From NCBI RefSeq assembly GCF_026914265.1, contig NC_069135.1, positions 8,945,001 through 9,009,000 of the forward strand: a DNA stretch of 64,000 nucleotides, given 5' to 3'. Source of the stretch: Mya arenaria (Eukaryota; Mollusca; Bivalvia; Myida; Myidae). Both the position numbers and the translations under genes were made by a program. The stretch's first letter is position 1; each line of letters begins with the position of its first letter. Shown in pieces: positions 57,301-64,000 of the stretch. The notes beneath the pieces are model-generated. The model searched no databases and had not been told where the DNA came from. It worked only from the letters and a program-made list of their open reading frames with translations.

Positions 57301-60300
57301 TTACAGGCAGGACAAGCCACAGAGCCAGAGGCCCTTATATCAGCATGTCTGGTCTCCCAGACAGACGGACAGGTACATGTATATAGAGAACTTTGTCTTC
57401 ATTGTAAAAATTAAACTTCTATGAACAGTGTAAAAATTGTGCATAAAAGTGAATGTTTTTGTGTTCTCAATTAGTGGCAGTAACCTGTTTGAAAAATAAA
57501 TTATGTTTAATGCAAAGCTTAAGAATTGGTCTGTGTCACATAGTAATTGCCTGAGTTTTGTTCGCCACAAGTGTTCATTCCATTCACCTGGTCAAAATAC
57601 AGATAGGTGCTTGTCCATGGTCCCTATCCCAGGTGTTTCTATAGTTTATATGGTTACCACAGGTTGTGTTAGCTGGAGACCCACAGCAGCTGGGCCCAGT
57701 GTTGAGGTCTCGTTTCTCCCTTGAGTACGGCCTGGGGATATCGCTGTTGGAACGGCTTATACACACACCCCTGTATGAGAGAGACGAGCTCAGGTTCTCT
57801 GACCATGGGGCTTATGACCCTCTTCTGGTTGGTAGCTTTCATACTTTGTCCCTGGTTTAGCTTACAATGTAGGTTAGCTTACATGTATCTTTAAAAGGTA
57901 GAATTGCAACTGTCTGTGACTGCTCTTTTTATTTTTTCACTTGTAGAAAAGAACAAGAGAAGTCGTATATACAATCAGAAAACAGCATAATCAAAGAAGT
58001 AATTCTTGTTTGGTTATTCCAAGAGACTCATTATTGAATATATCCCTCAAACTCAAACTAGATGATCAGGCTGGAGAGCTAACTAAATCTTATAAAGGAA
58101 ATGGCAACTACCTTTTGTTGAGGGCTGACCCAAATGGTACCAACCCATTATTTGATGTTGCCTTGCTCTGTAGGTAACCAAGCTGGTTGAGAACTACCGT
58201 AATCACCAAGCCATCCTTGACCTTCCCTCCCAGCTGTTTTACCATGGTGAACTAGAAGTGAGGGCTGACCCAAAAGTGACAGATTCATTCTGTCAGTGGA
58301 CCTCACTCCCCACACTGGGAACTCCAGTCATCTTCCATGGTGTTAGGGTAAGAGTTTGTGGATCTTCTGTACATTTAAAAGATTAACATTTTATTAAAAA
58401 AATATCATGGAAAATTTATTTATTCATTCAAGGACGTATGTTCAAGTTATACGAAGCCAAAATCAAAATATCGTGATCATTTTTCCTAGATATGAAATAT
58501 TGACACAAATTAATAAATATATTTTAAAAGAATATAAATGTAAATTGAAGAGAAATATGAACAATATGCAAGTGCATTAAACAAATACTGAGAAAGTTCC
58601 AGTATGAAAATAAAGCATATTGGTTGGTTTAGAGTAAGGTTGAAATTAATTAGTTTAAACTTTATTTATTTTTTACAACAATTGTGCACAAAGTAACATT
58701 AACTTATACTTTATCAATCTTGTTGGCAAGATGTTGCACGAGAGTGTGGTCTTGTGTTGTGAATGAAACCGGAGAGTCCGGAGAAAACCGACTTGCCCTG
58801 CTTGGTGACCACTAACCAAACCCACTTGCCCTGCTTGGTGACCACTAACCAAACCCACTTGCCCTGCTTGGTGACCACTAACCAAACCCACTTGCCCTGC
58901 TTGGTGACCACTAACCAAACCCACTTGCCCTGCTTGGTGACAACTAACCAAACCCACTTGCCCTGCTTGGTGACCACTAACCAAACCCACTTGCCCTGCT
59001 TGGTGACCACTAACCAAACTCACATCTGCCTGTGTCTTGAAATAGATTGAAGCAGGGAATTGAAAAGTATTTATGCTAGTTTTGTTTTTTTCTGACAGGG
59101 AGAGGACCTCAGGGAGGGTAACAGCCCGTCCTGGTTTAACCCGGCAGAGATTGTCCAGGTGGTGCGGTACCTGCAGGCTGTGCTGGGTCACTCCAAGGTT
59201 AGAGCAAGTCCTGGCCAGGCCGATGGGAGTGTGGGGGTGGGGGAAAGCGGGGACAGTTATGCAAACAGAGAGGTGCTGAATGAAGGTTCAGCTTTTACCT
59301 GTGATGATGTTGGTATTATCACTCCATACAGGAAACAGGTATGTATATAAGTGGACTTTACACATTCTCCAAAGTCAGCATATATGCCAATTTGGGTCAG
59401 ACGAGATAACCTTTTCAGACTTAATTTGTGTCTTGACTTAAAAGATTACTGTATTAAAGCCCTGACTTAAATTATATCTATAATGTTACATTTCCTGTCC
59501 CGCAGGTTGAGAAGATCCGACTGATGATAGACAAGCTTGGTCTTGCCAGGGTCAAGGTCGGGTCTGTAGAGGAGTTTCAGGGACAGGAGCGACCTGTCAT
59601 TATCATCTCTACAGTATGTAATGTTATATCTGCAAGATCCAGTTAATTAGTGTTAAGGGCAATTCCATTTAAACAAATACCCCCGGGGGAAAGGCACTTT
59701 AAATTATACCACCCCCCTACAGAAACAAATTTACCCTTGTGGGGTCTTAATTAGCGAAAAAAGACACCCACCTTTATACTTTTTAGATAAATGCCTTCCC
59801 CCGGTGTTTTATGTTTTACTGGAATAGCTCTAATGTTATAATAGCATTATTATCTGTTAACTTTTTGATGACAACATTAAATAAAATTACCTTAATAAAG
59901 ATACTGTTAATAGCTTACAAGTGTCTCATGTTTCTTCCAGTCAAAATAGTTCTAATATTTTCCCTTTGACAAGCAAAAAAGATGTTTGAGTTGTAGATGT
60001 TATAGGCCTGTCTTTTATTCTGTCTACTGTTACACACTATCAAACCTTCCTCTACTCAGGTTCGCTCTAATGAGGACCTTGTTGGTTTTGATGAGCGGCA
60101 CACTCTGGGTTTCCTTAGTAACCCAAAGCGGTTCAATGTGGCCATTACCCGGGCCCAGGCACTTCTCATTGTCATAGGCAACCCACATGTTCTTACACAG
60201 GTAGGGGTTATTAGAATAATGAAAGGAAGCACAAAAGATATTACAGCTCTTGTCTTTGTTTGTCGGTTGCTTAGTAATAACAGAGTTATTGCCCTTGACA

Positions 60301-60606
60301 AAGTAAATATCTTGTTTCATTCACATTTGTGTTTATATTTGTCCTTAATATTTAGAACATATTGCATACTGTGGCTCAAAAACTTCAACCATCTTTTTCC
60401 TTAAACAAATACTCTATGGTCATTTAAATATTTTGCCCACTGTTGCCGATTTAATCATTGTTGTTAAAGACATTATTAAATAGTATGCATAATGACTCTT
60501 AAGTTATCTTCTTCAGGACAAATACTGGAGAGCCCTACTTGACTACTGTGTTGACCTTGGGGCGTATGTAGGCTGTGAACTGCCACCAACAGAGCTGGAT
60601 ATCTAA
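45341..60606 (+). CDS. MOV10L1: MOV10-like RNA helicase MOV10L1 (piRNA biogenesis)
   Basis: MOV10L1 is the germline SF1 5'-3' RNA helicase that feeds piRNA precursors to PIWI proteins. Coding exons: 45341-45407, 45805-46028, 47632-47896, 48202-48403, 48942-49173, 49628-49722, 49936-50151, 50409-50529, 50632-50730, 52365-52511, 53479-53570, 54327-54385, 54668-54826, 55561-55670, 55962-56039, 56610-56765, 57307-57372, 57663-57827, 58174-58347, 59099-59338, 59506-59613, 60060-60200, 60517-60606. All borders are GT..AG and every phase fits, giving 1,101 residues (human about 1,211). Helicase motifs: GPPGTGKT at 657-664, DEAGQ at 773-777, GDPQQLGP at 801-808, NYR at 858-860, EEFQGQE at 1011-1017, RFNVAITRA at 1049-1057. 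Exons 2-4 each hold one small beta-barrel-like module, as in vertebrate MOV10L1. The start gives [13 protein letters not shown], as in the family. An acceptor at 45311-45314 points to an upstream non-coding exon. Confidence 0.93.
46101..46930. repeat. 145 bp x 5 tandem array with palindromic head, MOV10L1 intron 2
   Basis: It starts with a palindrome (TGTCTCCCCC / GGGGGAGACA, 46101-46123) and TTGCCCTGTCCG. Five copies follow at exactly 145 bp spacing, with GACCTA at 46208, 46353, 46498, 46643 and 46788. Alternate copies share small differences (TTCTGCTCAAAAT against TTCCGCTCAATAT), so a 290 bp double unit was amplified. Confidence 0.85.
47057..47384. mobile_element. Related short element with GGGGAGACA ends, MOV10L1 intron 2
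   Basis: It opens with the palindrome TATGTCTCCCC..GGGGAGACATA and TTGCCCTGTCCGTCAG, as in the 46.1 kb array. It carries a single diverged copy of the 145 bp unit and ends near AATAGGGGAGACAAGCG. A further fragment of the same head lies at about 62295-62330. Confidence 0.6.
51826..52220 (+). mobile_element. tRNA-derived SINE, MOV10L1 intron 9
   Basis: The head has an A-box-like TGGCCCAGTGGTTAAGGC (51831-51848) and a B-box-like GGGTTCGATCCCT (51873-51885) at tRNA spacing. A body of about 300 bp follows, ending near GACCGCAAGGTCTAAAG. The open frame across it is not a gene. Confidence 0.75.
52640..53150. repeat. Degenerate tandem repeat, MOV10L1 intron 10
   Basis: Diverged copies carry CAATCATCACCAAA.TTGGTCAGAATGTGTATGGGCATAATATC, followed by AGTTTGATAA and TAGTCACT..AGAGTTATC-like words. 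The same family recurs in the next intron. Confidence 0.6.
53660..54200. repeat. Degenerate tandem repeat, MOV10L1 intron 11
   Basis: Same family as in intron 10: AATGTGTATGGGCA, TTTGATAACCA, CATATTGCTCTAGTCAC, AGAGTTATCACCCTTTAATTA. Two to three copies of roughly 150 bp, either two insertions or one element split by exon 11 and its flanks. Confidence 0.6.
58791..59023. repeat. 33 bp x 7 minisatellite, MOV10L1 intron 19
   Basis: Seven nearly identical copies of ACTTGCCCTGCTTGGTGACC plus ACTAACCAAACCC, starting at 58791, 58824 and so on. Because 33 is a multiple of three the array stays open in frames on both strands, but it lies between well-supported helicase exons and is not coding. The unit matches part of the SINE at 37795. 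Confidence 0.9.
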
Positions 60607-61058
60607 CCACATCAGCCATGTCCCAAGACAATATTAGCTATGTCACAGTGGTATACTGCTTTGAAGAATTTGCCTTTGAGTTGAAAACCTGTTTCAAACT
60701 TTATAGAAATTTAGAAATATGGCATTGGTTTAATAGTGTGAAGATATTCAACGTATGAAGCTTATGTTGTAAACTGCCACAACTGGACAGCTGCCAAGTA
60801 TGGCCATATGTGTAATAGCGTGAAGAGCTGGGGGTATTTCTACATTCGAACATAAATTCGATGCCACGTGATTGATTAAATATCTTTTCAAGCTTTCTGA
60901 CTTGGCTATACGAATTTCCCGTAAAATTCATCGTAAAATTCATACACTGATATGTTGATAAACTGAAATATCCTACCACACGGTCATGCCAGCAACAAAG
61001 CGTAAGGAAAGACGCGTCTACAACCGAATAAGACTGATTTAATATCCATGTATCATGG

Positions 61059-61064
61059 AATAAA
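61059..61064 (+). promoter_or_regulatory. Candidate polyadenylation signal of MOV10L1
   Basis: AATAAA 453 bases after the MOV10L1 stop. It is the first canonical hexamer I noticed downstream; the interval 60607-61058 has no other gene and is best read as 3' UTR. Confidence 0.4.
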
Positions 61065-61611
61065 CTTGGAAAACTGGTTTAATCCAATGTTAATCCACAT
61101 ATTTTTGCACTTGAAAATTAAAATATTCATTCAGTGAATGGCGACCAGTGTTATCTTGTCAATGTATTCATGCCCTGTTCAAGTTAAAACATAATTCGTG
61201 CATTATATTTTATTATTAGGAACATAGGTGCATTTGCAGGTAAGGGGCGTCCCACGAGTGGCCGGGTAACAAAGAGCCCCCCCCCCCCCAAAAAAAGAGA
61301 GGGTATTTTGAAAAATATATCTCGAGAATACCAATAAATCTCCGAATATAACAATAAAAGAAAGTTCAGACGGATATTTATTTATTTCACTCACGAATAC
61401 ACAGTAATGAACATACGTACGAAAGTTTATTCAATAAAATGCCTCCAGCCCATAATACATGTTACAATGCAAATCAAATATAACAAAATGCATATATGTA
61501 ACTAGAGTTTTGTCTCTTGGTTAACAAAGTTAAGTGTTTTCTATAGCTAAAATGAGTTTATGAACGTAAAGAGCAAGGTATTTAATATGGGGAACATTTT
61601 CCGATGCCATC

Positions 61612-62105
61612 ATATTATAGAAATGAACAATATCAGTATTTCAACGATACCAAGAAAACAAATAATTTTCCCGGATATCATTAAATCTTGAACGCTTAAA
61701 AATACATGATATTCATCTTCAATAACAAGTATGTCTTTATCCAATAAACAATAAATACAGAAGCGATCATTTCTATCAATACTAAAAAATCGACCAATTT
61801 CAATATGGAGTTTTTGACTAGAGGCTCTAAATCCAGCCAATGATTTTCGTACAGGAAACGGTAAACTGATATTAAGGTATCTTTCAACATTCAATAAAGA
61901 CTTAAAGCATTTATAACTATCACAACGTCGTGAATTATTTACATCACCAAGCAATGTTTGTCTACATCAGCAATTCTTGTTTTAAAATGATACATAAATA
62001 TATTTATATCTCCAACATCCTGGGCAATCCAAGCATACCCAAAGCCATATGTAAACAATATTTCTTTTATATAAGTTGCCCAAGTACGACTACCTAAAGT
62101 GTCCA
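61612..62105 (-). pseudogene. Decayed LINE (non-LTR retrotransposon) fragment
   Basis: Read on the minus strand from about 62105, conceptual translation gives TWATYIKEILFTYGFGYAW, then a stretch like the C-terminal part of widespread animal LINE-type polyproteins. After one frameshift near 61965 it continues with a segment carrying RASSQKLHIEIGRFF, DRFCIYC and EDEYHVFL. This order (basic/aromatic block, IE.GR, C..C, E.EYH) is typical of that domain. Frame breaks and the absence of a reverse transcriptase core mark it as dead. Confidence 0.5.
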
Positions 62106-62109
62106 GTTT

Positions 62110-64000
62110 TTATCATAATATATGAATTTCTGGGGAATCTTTTATCAGGCATTTGTAATACTTTGCACCATTTTTTTACTCATTTCGAGGCATAAATAGT
62201 GAACATTGGTAATCTACCAATGAACGAGTACAAGCGAATGGTCACGGTAATGAATAATTTATGTATTTATCATTACATGCATTCTTCTTATGATTATGTC
62301 TCCCCTTCGACGTAAACGGAGACATACCGTGTGTGTCATTCTTCCTCTTATTTGACCAACGCTCCTTCAGTATCTCTCTTCAACCATCAGCCCGTTTAAG
62401 GGGATACGTATGTGTTTAAAGGCGGCGCTTCGAAAACAACATCTAGTTCTTCCGATTCTTATTATTTTTATTCAACCGATTTCTTCCGGAGCAAAACTCA
62501 AAAACTGCTTAAAGGAATAGTTTGGAACTTTGTACATATCTAGATGGCAATGTGAAGCGCGGGATTCGACATTCATCAGTAATGTCGAGATCGGTGAATC
62601 CTCCTAACATCTCAACAAGTTGATGCTTCAGATTTATTAAAATCAAGCGTCTATTTTAAAAGTGTTCTTCACCCAAGAAGTTCATAAGTTTGGACCATAA
62701 CCGCCATCACAATAATGCAATGTTGTTCTTCCTTGCAAATAATTTGCATAATAAACCGAACATTGAGAAACATTGCTTTTTATAAACTGAGAAGCTTTTC
62801 AGAAATAGCCATATCAGACAAAATTCATAACTGGAGTGGAAAAGGTAGAAGAGTATGAGATTTTCGTCATCGTATACACTTCTTTTCAACGAAAACATGG
62901 AAGACTTAGAAAATTCTGTTAAGTATTGAGTTCGTATTTACCTAGAATACTATATATATCCGGGAAAAGTCTCTGAGCTTTTATAGGCTGTGACATAAAC
63001 AATATAAGTCTGTTGGCGAAGACTTAAATTTCATATTTGGATTAGAGTGACATGAATTATGTATCTTAACACTGCTGTTACAGGCGTCAATCTTATGTAG
63101 TAATTCATTAATAAAGAGGGTATAAAATTGAATTGCATCTATTTAAAATTTGGAGCATAACTAGGTATTTTTGCACCTTGCAAGATTTATAACGCTGGTG
63201 CACATCTGGCTAAGTCATCTTCTGTTGTTTATTTTTATAATGCAAACTTTGTCCATGCACTTACCCTTCTTACACTTCCTACACGCTCTCTCAACTAAGC
63301 TCCTTTTTAAGGGGAGAAATTAGTCCCGAAAGCATTTCTAGTTGAATATATTGTGGGGGTTTTATATTAGGTCATGGTCCATATTACAACCGTGAAACAG
63401 CCAAATCAAAGGGGACACAATTAATTATAATATGTCTGCTGTACTTTAAATAAAATGGAGGAAGAATTTCAATTATTTTGACTAAAAGCGAAAGTAGATT
63501 TCATAGAGTTTAATTTTCGTTGTTTTCTAAATAATCTGCGTTATTATAAACTTCCTGCTATACTGTCATATTGGGATTGCTTTGCATGCATTTCATTGAG
63601 TCATTGTATAGTATTTCAGTTGTTATTGTTCACATAATGATAGATAACGCAGCATGTAATGCAATGCACTCTAACATCTTGTGTCATCAGTAGTCAATAA
63701 CTCCGGTATGACTGCCATTTATTCATCGGAGTGTCATGCATTATAATAGCGATATCCATTTCTTAAAAAAAAACTTTAAAAATACCATTATTTTCTGGGA
63801 AAGCATCTTGGATACTTTGAATGATATAAGACAGGTAAATGTTTTTACCATCTTTGTTTTATAGACTTTGCCAGTATAGTATCTGAATGAAGAGTAAGAC
63901 CATTTTGTGACATTTTTCCGTCCGTCTTAAGTTATTTCAAACATTGATTGACAAACTATTGCATGAAATTGAACTGCATGATTTTGGTCCTTAGTTAGTG
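62110..64000. other. Non-coding DNA at the right end
   Basis: AT-rich, with a fragment of the GTCTCCCC element near 62295. No exon, RNA gene or intact element recognised. Confidence 0.5.

Noticed and set aside
58673..59191. 172-residue minus-strand and 95-residue plus-strand frames over a repetitive stretch.
   Set aside because: The 33 bp minisatellite is a multiple of three, so frames stay open on both strands. The region is an intron between two firm helicase exons.

Overview
This is an animal nuclear sequence, most likely from a bivalve mollusc. Genes are split by GT..AG introns, intergenic DNA is AT-rich, and the non-coding DNA is full of short fold-back elements, tRNA-headed SINEs and 140-190 bp tandem families of a kind typical of bivalve genomes. 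The organism call is inference; no single marker fixes the species.

Layout. (1) 1-11880, plus strand: one uninterrupted reading frame of about 3,959 codons, open at the left edge. It encodes a giant secreted-type galaxin-like protein built from roughly 68 bipartite di-cysteine units, with an 8-unit higher-order repeat. (2) 14031-20582, minus strand: an intron-rich gene for a single-pass membrane receptor whose ectodomain resembles interleukin-17 receptors. (3) 15906-29794: a 6.9 kb direct tandem duplication, nearly identical apart from two homopolymer lengths. It repeats the six ectodomain exons but not the transmembrane and tail exons. (4) 29893-31860: a degenerate tandem repeat field. (5) 32047-41243, minus strand: TSR2, the ribosomal-protein eS26 chaperone, six coding exons, 182 residues. 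Its introns hold a SINE, tandem repeats and a hAT-like element with a smaller MITE nested inside. (6) 41.7-45.3 kb: intergenic repeats. (7) 45341-60606, plus strand: MOV10L1, the piRNA-pathway RNA helicase, 23 coding exons in one consistent reading frame of 1,101 residues, with all SF1 helicase motifs visible. (8) 60.6-64 kb: 3' UTR, a decayed LINE fragment and otherwise unremarkable DNA.

The genes are not an operon and need not work together. TSR2 acts in 40S ribosome assembly, MOV10L1 in germline piRNA production, the galaxin-like protein probably in an extracellular matrix, and the receptor at the cell surface. The two strongest leads are the giant galaxin-like protein, with its nested repeat history and basic-acidic linkers, and the near-perfect receptor duplication, which is either very recent or an assembly artefact.
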